NCBI RefSeq assembly: GCF_016901835.1
Contig: NZ_JACJKX010000011.1
Location: forward strand, 1 to 64,000
Source: Parasutterella secunda
Lineage (GTDB): Bacteria > Pseudomonadota > Gammaproteobacteria > Burkholderiales > Burkholderiaceae_F
Reading direction: 5' to 3'
Length of the DNA: 64,000 nucleotides
Shown here: piece by piece, positions 29,482 through 37,010 of the stretch
How positions within the stretch are numbered: the stretch's first letter is position 1
Layout of the letters: each line of letters opens with the position of its first letter
Notes under the pieces: generated by a model
Told to the model about the DNA's origin: nothing
Seen by the model: the letters and a program-made list of their open reading frames with translations, nothing else
Databases searched by the model: none
Made by a program: the position numbers and the translations under genes

Positions 29482-29755
29482 CCTTCACCCTGCTGTGCGA
29501 GGAAGAATAAAGCTTTGGTTTGTAGAATTAAAACCTGGAGTTTTTGTTACGGGAGTCAGCGGTTATCTCTCAAAAAAAATAACTCAATTTTTGTTAAAAC
29601 AAAAATTCGGTGCAGGAAGTTTGTTAATCGAATCAACGACTAATTCTCCTGGATATAGAATCCACACTTTTGGTCTGCCCGATAAGCAAGTGATCAGAAT
29701 ATCTGACCTTCAGCTTATTGTTTCCGGTAAAAGACCTGGGTTAATAAAAAGTTAA
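29459..29755 (+). CDS. cas2e: CRISPR adaptation protein Cas2 (type I-E)
   Basis: The 98-residue Cas2e forms the dimer that bridges two Cas1 dimers in the integrase. VRGRIKLWFVELKPGVFVTG is the family core. It is the last cas gene, and its stop lies 53 bp before the first repeat. Confidence 0.93.
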   Translation: MIILITNDLHPAVRGRIKLWFVELKPGVFVTGVSGYLSKKITQFLLKQKFGAGSLLIESTTNSPGYRIHTFGLPDKQVIRISDLQLIVSGKRPGLIKS

Positions 29756-29808
29756 ATTTTTATAACAATACTTTGATTATTTCTTAAGTCTTTATACAAA
29801 ATATTGCT
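29756..29808 (+). promoter_or_regulatory. CRISPR leader
   Basis: A very AT-rich 53-bp stretch between cas2e and repeat 1. Its place next to the most uniform repeats, with decayed repeats at the far end, marks it as the leader. It is short; part of the functional leader may lie inside cas2e. No convincing IHF site was recognised. Confidence 0.6.
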
Positions 29809-31772
29809 GTTTTCTCCACATACGTGGAGGTGTTTCCGTATTGAAGCCCGGCGAGGACATTACTTTTAGGTTTTCTCCACATACGTGGAGGTGTTTCCAA
29901 ACAAAAAATTATTCTTTTGAACTACATGGAGTTTTCTCCACATACGTGGAGGTGTTTCCCCGGTACGGAGTAAACGGGCATAGGACGAACAGTTTTCTCC
30001 ACATACGTGGAGGTGTTTCTACTTAGCCAGACGATCAATGGTCCGACATTCCGTTTTCTCCACATACGTGGAGGTGTTTCTTTCACCTTTTATTCATAAC
30101 GGAAAATAACTTGGTTTTCTCCACATACGTGGAGGTGTTTCTCAGGATTTGAATTAATAGGTAATCCAAAATAAGTTTTCTCCACATACGTGGAGGTGTT
30201 TCTATCCTCGCGCGGGCTTCCGCTTTGCGCCTTGAGTTTTCTCCACATACGTGGAGGTGTTTCTAGCCGCCGGGACAAACATTTCATTGCCATTTAGTTT
30301 TCTCCACATACGTGGAGGTGTTTCTGACGCACGTTGACTGGCACCCGTACCCCGAAGGTTTTCTCCACATACGTGGAGGTGTTTCTGGAGTTAAAAAATG
30401 AAGGCATATTCTATTTTCGTTTTCTCCACATACGTGGAGGTGTTTCCATGATCGATTCGATTGCCGGATCTGAAATTGCGTTTTCTCCACATACGTGGAG
30501 GTGTTTCCGAAAAAGCCCGTCGCTTCTTGCTTCGGGCTTCGTTTTCTCCACATACGTGGAGGTGTTTCCGAGATCCCCGGCAAAATGAACGATGAACGCC
30601 GGTTTTCTCCACATACGTGGAGGTGTTTCTGAGCAATCTCCCACAAATATTTCATTTAAAAAGTTTTCTCCACATACGTGGAGGTGTTTCTGATGAGGGC
30701 ATTTATCCCAGAAGGCCCAAAGTGTTTTCTCCACATACGTGGAGGTGTTTCCCAATTTCACCGTTCCATCGGCTTCCCGTTGTCGTTTTCTCCACATACG
30801 TGGAGGTGTTTCTCATCGGATTCGGTGATTCGGATGTACTCTTTGGTTTTCTCCACATACGTGGAGGTGTTTCCACAGAACTGGTCTTATCAAAAAAGGA
30901 AGCTAGGTTTTCTCCACATACGTGGAGGTGTTTCTAACTGGGTATACTTGTTGCTATTCTGATAGAAGTTTTCTCCACATACGTGGAGGTGTTTCCTAGA
31001 CCACTTTTGAGACATGGAGGTGTGTTCCAGTTTTCTCCACATACGTGGAGGTGTTTCCCCGCTTCAACAGACCGAATCGTGGTTTGCAGAGTTTTCTCCA
31101 CATACGTGGAGGTGTTTCTTCTTTCTCTCGGCGATTGACGAGCCCTTGATTGTTTTCTCCACATACGTGGAGGTGTTTCCGACGCTTCGAGGTAGTTACC
31201 AACACTGCCGGTGTTTTCTCCACATACGTGGAGGTGTTTCCGGCATTAAAGCAAACCCTGCCACCCATTCAAGGTTTTCTCCACATACGTGGAGGTGTTT
31301 CCATACCCATCGGGGATTTCACGGTATCGTGGCCGTTTTCTCCACATACGTGGAGGTGTTTCCATCGGCAGCTTCCCAAACTCGACGAAGTCCTCGTTTT
31401 CTCCACATACGTGGAGGTGTTTCCGTTTAGCCCAGTTAATGTTGCTCATTTTCTGTAGTTTTCTCCACATACGTGGAGGTGTTTCTTCATAAGTTTTTCA
31501 GTCTGTCATCATCGGGAAGTTTTCTCCACATACGTGGAGGTGTTTCCTGGAATGCGCAAGACATTCAAGACGAAATTACGTTTTCTCCACGTATGTGGAG
31601 GTGTTTCCATGCTCTCGAGTGACGATATCTGCCAGTTCTGGTTTTCTCCACGTATGTGGAGGTGTTTCTTGAATTACCCTTCTAAGACCTTCGCCATTGC
31701 TATTTTCTCCACATACGTGGGGGTGTTTCCGACTTCTCAGTGTTTGGCTGTGCTTGGTTGGGATTTTCTCCA
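29809..31772 (+). CRISPR. Type I-E CRISPR array, 32 full repeats plus a truncated one
   Basis: A 28-bp repeat begins GTTTTCTCCAC and ends GTGGAGGTGTTTC, with the stem CTCCAC/GTGGAG and loop ATAC. Repeats start every 61 bp, with two exceptions: spacers 20 (30996-31029) and 27 (31424-31457) are 34 nt, and the rest are 33 nt. The base after each repeat is always C (18 times) or T (14 times). Repeats 1-29 are identical by eye; 30 and 31 have loop GTAT, 32 (31702) has A1 and an extra G in the stem, and 33 keeps only its first 10 bases (31763-31772). The leader is therefore on the cas2 side and the plus strand is the crRNA sense. No spacer was matched to a source. Confidence 0.98.
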
Positions 31773-32711
31773 TTTAAGCAACCAATATCGGCGGAGTTTT
31801 CTGTTGTATGAAAAGCCCCTGTGATCGTTGCAACTCTTGATGATGTCAAACCTGCTACTGAAAAACCACCTCGGATGTTTGGTCTAAAAACACGCGAGCC
31901 CCGATAGTTGGGACTACCAAGGCTCTTTACTTACGCGTTCAGCATGCAAGAAGCAAGATCAACGCCATGATGATTTTGATCACCCAACGTCTCAAGCGTT
32001 TTGCTATGGTTTTGTCCCCCGAGATTGGGAGGAAACCACAACAAAACCTCCCAATACTTAGCGAGTAATCATGCAAATCTCGCTGGACGTGGGAGGTATT
32101 TTACCTAAATAAGGCCATTGTCCAAACATGACTGGATTTTCTCTACATACGTGGAGGTATTTCTGAATACGACAAACCGGCTGCACACAATAAAAATGTG
32201 TTTTGCATACGTTTCAGTATGAACTACCGTGCTCTGTTGAACGCGGTTTCATGGGAGCGTACCCCCATTTCTAGCAGTTGTCGGACATCGCATGTGCATG
32301 CAGATTCCGTGCAAGCACGGGCGCGTCCACTAAGACGCCCCCATCGAGTTCGAGCAACTTTTTGAGCTGTTTATTCTCGAATTCTTTTAGCCGGAGAAAG
32401 GTAGATTGTAAGGAGCCGACGCGCCTCACAACGAGATTTTATTACGCGAACTTTACCGGTTCGCCCGTTATCCATCCCCGCGCTTTCGCACAGGGAATTC
32501 CGCGGCATTTGTTGAAAATAGAGATTTTTTCAGTAGTTCAAAATCGGATTGAAAATACTGATTCAAATATGCAAGGAAGAGCCATTCTTAAAACTATCTT
32601 TAGGAGGCACTTTATTGATTGGAAAGAGAACTCTCAAAACTGGCTATGATCATTTTCAATTTGGTCGCAGTGAATTTTTTCAGAATTGTTTTAAATTGCT
32701 CTAAAAATACC
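31773..32711. other. Array-distal region without a clear gene, with hairpin cluster
   Basis: No convincing gene is seen in these 939 bp. Between 31896 and 32084 there are three hairpins: GAGCC/GGCTC (31896-31925, with inner TAGT/ACTA), ATTGGGAGG/CCTCCCAAT (32024-32055) and AGCGAG/CTCGCT (32060-32084). A 33-codon reading frame (31967-32068, MMILITQRLKRFAMVL...) overlaps them but has no ribosome site. An isolated CRISPR repeat lies at 32136. On the minus strand about 32278-32415 encodes a short Leu-zipper-like piece (LKEFENKQLKKLLEL) that could be a transposase scrap. Confidence 0.5.
32136..32163 (+). repeat. Isolated diverged CRISPR repeat
   Basis: It matches the array repeat at 25 of 28 positions (changes at 1, 9 and 24), 363 bp beyond the truncated last repeat and in the same orientation. 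The next base is T, as the array's pyrimidine rule predicts. After 36 bp comes GTTTTG-CATACGT-TTC (32200-32215), which looks like a repeat lacking both stem arms. Confidence 0.85.
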
Positions 32712-32740
32712 TTGCATTTTTCTTACGTCCTTTGTATACT
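32712..32740 (+). promoter_or_regulatory. Promoter of the tandem tRNA-Asn genes
   Basis: TTGCAT (32712-32717), 17 nt, then TATACT (32735-32740). Transcription would begin about 7 nt before the first tRNA. Confidence 0.75.
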
Positions 32741-32753
32741 TCTCAGCCTTGAT

Positions 32754-32829
32754 TCCCCGATAGCTCAGTCGGTAGAGCGACGGACTGTTAATCCGCAGGT
32801 CGTTGGTTCGAACCCAACTCGGGGAGCCA
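32754..32829 (+). tRNA. tRNA-Asn (anticodon GTT), copy 1
   Basis: A 76-nt cloverleaf with acceptor TCCCCGA/TCGGGGA, anticodon loop CTGTTAA (GTT) and encoded CCA. It is identical to the copy 41 bp downstream, and both share one promoter and terminator. Confidence 0.97.
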
Positions 32830-32870
32830 CACAATTCATATGATTGAGTTCGATTTCCGGACTTCTTCAT

Positions 32871-32946
32871 TCCCCGATAGCTCAGTCGGTAGAGCGACGG
32901 ACTGTTAATCCGCAGGTCGTTGGTTCGAACCCAACTCGGGGAGCCA
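32871..32946 (+). tRNA. tRNA-Asn (anticodon GTT), copy 2
   Basis: A 76-nt cloverleaf identical in sequence to copy 1. The 41-bp spacer has no promoter-like boxes, so the two are probably co-transcribed. Confidence 0.97.
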
Positions 32947-32951
32947 CTTTC

Positions 32952-32988
32952 AAAGCCCGTATGTCTCTGACAGCGGGCTTTAATTTTT
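32952..32988 (+). terminator. Terminator after tRNA-Asn
   Basis: AAAGCCCG (32952-32959) pairs with CGGGCTTT (32974-32981), followed by AATTTTTC. Confidence 0.85.
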
Positions 32989-33004
32989 CACGACAAAGCC
33001 GCCC

Positions 33005-33046
33005 AAAAATTAAGCGGGCAGATCACCTATTTGATGCCCCACCCGC
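33005..33046 (-). terminator. Terminator after the aminotransferase gene
   Basis: On the minus strand GCGGG (33046-33042) pairs with CCCGC (33018-33014), followed by TTAATTTTT. It closes the argH operon. Confidence 0.6.
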
Positions 33047-33069
33047 AATCTCTCAATATCTTTGAACCA

Positions 33070-34191
33070 TCAAGGAATTTCCCTTAAGAATTCAGAAGTC
33101 AATTCCAATCCTTTTTTCAAGACTTCCTTGTTATTGGCATAGCCAATACGGACATACCCCTCAGTATGCAAAGCCGAACCCGGTGTAAACATCACGCCTT
33201 TTTCCTTTACCAGGCGTTCACAGAATTCGTGAGAAGCCAATTGCGTATCAATGTGCACAAATGCGGTCGTTCCGGCCTTGGGCTTGACGTACGAAGCACG
33301 CGGTTCGCTTTGTACCCATCTGTCGAGAATTTCCAAGTTTTCACGCACAATAGCACGATTTCTGGCCAAAATCTTATCCTTGGCACCAAGCGCCAATTCA
33401 GCGAAGTATTCATCGATCATGCCGACGCTGATCGTGTTGTAGTCACGATGGTGCAACACCGCTGATATCAGTGATTGAGGTCCCGTCACCCAACCGAAGC
33501 GCAAACCGGCCAGACTGAATACTTTTGACATACTGCCCGTACTGATACCCTTTTCATACATATCTGCGACTGATGGACTGTAAACATCTTCTTGCGTGAG
33601 TCCCCGGTAAACCTCATCGCACAAAACCCATGCATCCACCGACTTGGCAATATCACAGATTTCTCTCAGCATCGCCTCGTTCATCAATGACCCGGTCGGA
33701 TTATTGGGATTGTTGATGCAAATAAGTTTCGTGTTGGGTTTGACCATTTCACGAAGCTCTTTGAGATCAGGTAAGAACCCATTTTCGGGTTTAAGCCGCA
33801 ACGTCTGAATGTCTGCACCGAAACTTTCGGGGATAGAATAATGCTGCTGATAAGTCGGAATAACGGAAATGACGTGATCACCCGGCTCCACAAGTGTTTC
33901 GTGCACCAACATATTGGCACCGATACAGCCGTGCGTCGTCACCACATTGGCAGCGCTTTGCTTTTGATACAACCCGGCAATGAGTTCACGCACTCTGGTG
34001 CTTCCCTCAATCCAACCGTACGTGAGTTTCTTTTTCAACAAGTCTGCGGTCATCTGCTCAGGACTGACTCCTGCCAAGGCAAGAAGCTCCTCTACAGTAA
34101 CGGACTCAACACACGTTTCAGCTACGTTGTACGTGCACTTGGTTTCCCACTCATTCATCCATTGTTCGACGCCGAACGCTTCAATTTTCAT
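33070..34191 (-). CDS. PLP-dependent aminotransferase (class I/II)
   Basis: A 373-residue fold-type I aminotransferase. The PLP-binding lysine is in STGSMSKVFSLAGLRFGW; NNPNNPTG and CDEVYRG are the usual cofactor-binding segments. Family resemblance includes capreomycidine-synthase-like enzymes, which act on arginine derivatives; that would suit its neighbours but is not proven. Its start overlaps the stop of the OCD-family gene (ATGA), with AGGGG upstream, so it is the third gene of the argH operon. The substrate is inferred only as an arginine- or ornithine-related amino acid. Confidence 0.78.
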   Translation of the reverse strand: MKIEAFGVEQWMNEWETKCTYNVAETCVESVTVEELLALAGVSPEQMTADLLKKKLTYGWIEGSTRVRELIAGLYQKQSAANVVTTHGCIGANMLVHETLVEPGDHVISVIPTYQQHYSIPESFGADIQTLRLKPENGFLPDLKELREMVKPNTKLICINNPNNPTGSLMNEAMLREICDIAKSVDAWVLCDEVYRGLTQEDVYSPSVADMYEKGISTGSMSKVFSLAGLRFGWVTGPQSLISAVLHHRDYNTISVGMIDEYFAELALGAKDKILARNRAIVRENLEILDRWVQSEPRASYVKPKAGTTAFVHIDTQLASHEFCERLVKEKGVMFTPGSALHTEGYVRIGYANNKEVLKKGLELTSEFLREIP

Positions 34192-35150
34192 TGTTGATCC
34201 CCTTCATTTTTGATTTCTTTGTAGACGGCCAAAGCAACGGCCACATCTTCTAACCCCTGACCGATTGAGCGGAAATAAACGGGCCTGTCATAAGCGGGCA
34301 TTTCACATGCCTTGTTAACCAACGCTCCCAAATCGCCTTTAACCCTCTCTGGCTTCCAAGTGCCTGCCTCGGTTGCCAATTTCATTTCTCCTGCCACCGT
34401 TGCCGTTGTAGCCGTGCAGTCGCAATAGACGTCCATCTTTGCAAGCATGGCGGGATCGACTTCGTGAGCACCAGGGGCATTGGTGGAAATCGACGTAATC
34501 AAAGGAGCTCCTTTGATATCCGTGGTGCTGATAACGGCTTGAGCTGCGCTGGTACAAAGCAAAATTACATCCGCTTTTTGAAGGGCTTCAGCTTTGCTTG
34601 ACACGAATTCCAGCCGTCCTTGAGCCGCCGCTTTAAATTCTTCACGCTTGTCTTCGGTCAGTTCATGACTGTTTAGAGACCACACTCGAACGCTCTCCCA
34701 ATCACGAAGCCCGAACACATACCGAATATGTGCCAAAGCCTGCGCTCCGGTGCCGATAACAGCCAAGTGTTTAGCGTCCTTTCGTGCCAAATACTTCACG
34801 GCAACAGCCGTGGTTGCTGCCGTGCGCTCAAGGGTTAAGCGGGAACTGTCAACCAACAGTAAAGGATTACCTGTTTCGGTAGACATAAGAAGCGTCCAGG
34901 CCGTCACGGTATAGCCTTTTTCCTGAACAATAAAAGGTGAAGTTTTAAGCCCATAGACTCCCGCACTCATCCACACACCGGTGTAGTTAATAAAGTCACC
35001 TTTATCATTTGGGAAAAGCGTCTGAACCTGCTTGGGCTGCACGGCCTCACCGCGCCCCAAAGCTCCGAACATGGCCTCCACGGTCGAGAAAACATCCACT
35101 TTAGGCAATACTTTAAGAACGTCTTCCCGGTTTAAAGTCAAAACAGTCAT
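34188..35150 (-). CDS. Ornithine cyclodeaminase/mu-crystallin family dehydrogenase
   Basis: A 320-residue NAD(P)-binding protein with the Rossmann motif VIGTGAQALAHIRYV and the family segment SSRLTLERTAATTAVA. Members include ornithine cyclodeaminase, L-arginine dehydrogenase and cyclic imino-acid reductases; sequence alone does not settle which. ATG 35150 is chosen because GGAG lies 7 nt upstream; that GGAG is in the last codons of argH. The gene sits between argH and the aminotransferase, pointing to arginine or ornithine metabolism. Confidence 0.8.
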   Translation of the reverse strand: MTVLTLNREDVLKVLPKVDVFSTVEAMFGALGRGEAVQPKQVQTLFPNDKGDFINYTGVWMSAGVYGLKTSPFIVQEKGYTVTAWTLLMSTETGNPLLLVDSSRLTLERTAATTAVAVKYLARKDAKHLAVIGTGAQALAHIRYVFGLRDWESVRVWSLNSHELTEDKREEFKAAAQGRLEFVSSKAEALQKADVILLCTSAAQAVISTTDIKGAPLITSISTNAPGAHEVDPAMLAKMDVYCDCTATTATVAGEMKLATEAGTWKPERVKGDLGALVNKACEMPAYDRPVYFRSIGQGLEDVAVALAVYKEIKNEGDQQ

Positions 35151-35152
35151 CT

Positions 35153-36547
35153 TTAAACTCCACAATGCGTAACATTCAGACGAGCCTTGGCGCGATTAAT
35201 TTGCTCAACAACCCGTTCAGGAGCCGTACCGCCAAATGAATGACGGGCTGCTACACACGCTTCAAGCGTAATGTACTGATGGATATCGTCTTCAATGGCA
35301 TCAGAGAACTGCTTGTATTCCTCAAGCGTCATCTTCTCGAGATCCGTATCGTGTTTGATGCAGTAATTGACGATGTGGCCCACGATGTGGTGAGCCAGAC
35401 GGAAAGGAATGCCTTTTCGGGCAAGATAATCGGCTAAGTCCGTGGCGTTCGAGTACCCTCTGCCGGCACCGATACGCGCCTGATCGGCGTTGACCGTCAT
35501 CTTCTCGAGCATGGGCTTGAGAATGCGCAGACTCATATGAAGCGTATCAATCGAGTCAAAGGTCGGCTCTTTATCTTCGCTCATGTCAGTGTTGAAAGCT
35601 AAAGGCAGACCTTTCATCATGGTAAGCATCGCCTGCAGATTACCGAACACGCGACCAGCTTTGCCGCGGATCTTTTCTGCAATATCCGGATTCTTCTTAT
35701 TAGGCATGATGGAAGAACCCGTACAGAAGTCGTCAGACAAATCAAAGAAATGAATATCCTGACTCGTAAAGAGCACGATTTCTTCACTTAAACGACTCAA
35801 GTGCATCATGCAAATCGCTGCAGCCGAATCCGTCTCAATCAAATGATCGCGATCGCCGATCGTATCGACTGAATTTTCACTCGGACCTTCAAAGCCCATT
35901 TCTTTAGCAGTCATTTCACGATCAATCGGGAAGGTGGTCCCCGCCATCGCAGCGGCACCCAACGGGCAGACGTTTAAACGCTTATAGGCATCTTCAAAAC
36001 GACCGATGTCGCGCTCGAGTATCCAGAAATAAGCCATCATCCAATGAGAAAATAAAATGGGTTGACCGGTCTGAAAATGCGTATAGCCCGGAAACATCAC
36101 CCCCATGTATTGCTCGGCTTTGGCAATAACAGTTTTTTGAAGATCCCGGATGGCTTTAATGATTTCAATAATTGCGTGGCGCGTGTACAGACGAACATCG
36201 AGCTGAGCCTGATCGTTACGGGAACGGGCCGTGTGCATTTTGCCTCCGACCGGTCCCACAATCTCTGTCACGCGTCTTTCGATTGCCATCTGAATGTCTT
36301 CATCGGCCACATCAAATACAAAACGGCCGTCCTCAATTTCCTGACGGACGGCATCCAAACCTTTCAAAATTTCCTTCGCTTCCTGCTCAGTCAGAATTTT
36401 CTGTGCAGCCAACATGTGAACATGCGCCGTGCTACCGATAATCGAAAAAGGTGTGACTCGTTTTTCGATCAAAATCGTGGCATTGAATTCCTGCACCAGA
36501 TGATCCATCGGCAGATCAAATCGTCCGCCCCACATTGTTTCAGACAT
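35153..36547 (-). CDS. argH: Argininosuccinate lyase
   Basis: The 464-residue lyase splits argininosuccinate into arginine and fumarate. The signature GSSIMPNKKNPD and the TARSRNDQ segment are those of ArgH in the fumarase superfamily. Length is normal. GGAG lies 6 nt before the ATG. First gene of an operon with the OCD-family dehydrogenase and the aminotransferase, an unusual partnership since argH more often accompanies argG or stands alone. The upstream region has one ARG-box-like half (GATTCAT near 36685) without a clear second half. Confidence 0.94.
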   Translation of the reverse strand: MSETMWGGRFDLPMDHLVQEFNATILIEKRVTPFSIIGSTAHVHMLAAQKILTEQEAKEILKGLDAVRQEIEDGRFVFDVADEDIQMAIERRVTEIVGPVGGKMHTARSRNDQAQLDVRLYTRHAIIEIIKAIRDLQKTVIAKAEQYMGVMFPGYTHFQTGQPILFSHWMMAYFWILERDIGRFEDAYKRLNVCPLGAAAMAGTTFPIDREMTAKEMGFEGPSENSVDTIGDRDHLIETDSAAAICMMHLSRLSEEIVLFTSQDIHFFDLSDDFCTGSSIMPNKKNPDIAEKIRGKAGRVFGNLQAMLTMMKGLPLAFNTDMSEDKEPTFDSIDTLHMSLRILKPMLEKMTVNADQARIGAGRGYSNATDLADYLARKGIPFRLAHHIVGHIVNYCIKHDTDLEKMTLEEYKQFSDAIEDDIHQYITLEACVAARHSFGGTAPERVVEQINRAKARLNVTHCGV

Positions 36548-36741
36548 GGTTAACTCCGGATGAAAAAGATTTGTTCATTTTAACCTGATAAAACGGTCGG
36601 CAACTCTCAAATATTGCCGGAAAGACACAATACTGTTCCCAAAAAAATACACCATAAATTGGAAAATATGCCGATAAAAACACGATTCATGGTATATATT
36701 GTGTATAGCTTCATTGCTAATAATTTTTTTTCGTCCAAGTA

Positions 36742-36770
36742 TTGATATCGCGATCATTTGTCCCTATTAT
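36742..36770 (+). promoter_or_regulatory. Promoter of the amino-acid permease leader
   Basis: TTGATA (36742-36747), 17 nt, TATTAT (36765-36770): a strong sigma-70 match. The palindrome ATCGCGAT (36747-36754) lies in the spacer and could be an operator. The start site would be about 36777. Confidence 0.7.
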
Positions 36771-36776
36771 CGCGGT

Positions 36777-37010
36777 GTCAAACAACCAAAAACTGTTAAA
36801 TGTGTTGACCACCGTATCGGGGGAGACAACCTCCGAGAAAAACGCGAGATGAACGTTTGGACGACGGACATCTTTTTAAAACACGTTGTGATTGTCGGAC
36901 TAGCTTCGAAGCGAGAAATTACTCGTCGAAGACAAGATCCTGAGTCCTTGGGTAAAAGCCTGTACCCTCGGCGCTAGAACGCAATGACAGCACTTTGGGG
37001 GAAAGGCATT
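36777..37010 (+). promoter_or_regulatory. Long structured 5' leader of the permease gene
   Basis: About 234 nt separate the predicted start site from ATG 37011. Hairpins visible: CGGGGG/CCTCCG (36818-36835), CTTCGA plus CGAG pairing CTCG plus TCGAAG (36904-36931), and CC..GGGT/ACCC..GG (36946-36971). I do not recognise a known riboswitch; lysine, glycine and guanidine-I patterns do not fit. Confidence 0.45.

Noticed and set aside
29841-31824. Many reading frames across the CRISPR array, with motifs like FSPHTWRCF and KHLHVCGEN
   Set aside because: They are translations of the repeat with variable spacers, periodic with the 61-bp unit and without ribosome sites.
31967-32068. The 33-codon frame as a Hok/Ldr-family toxin
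   Set aside because: No sequence match to these toxin families and no ribosome site; it is mentioned only as a hypothesis with the hairpin cluster.
32278-32649. A 123-codon plus-strand frame downstream of the array
   Set aside because: Ser-rich composition with no ribosome site or domain; the opposite strand looks more like a transposase scrap.
36699-36977. A 92-codon frame in the permease leader
   Set aside because: No ribosome site; it begins upstream of the predicted promoter, so it would not be on the transcript.
36777-37010. Known riboswitch (lysine, glycine, guanidine-I) before the permease
   Set aside because: The required conserved core sequences of these classes are not present, so only an unclassified structured leader is reported.
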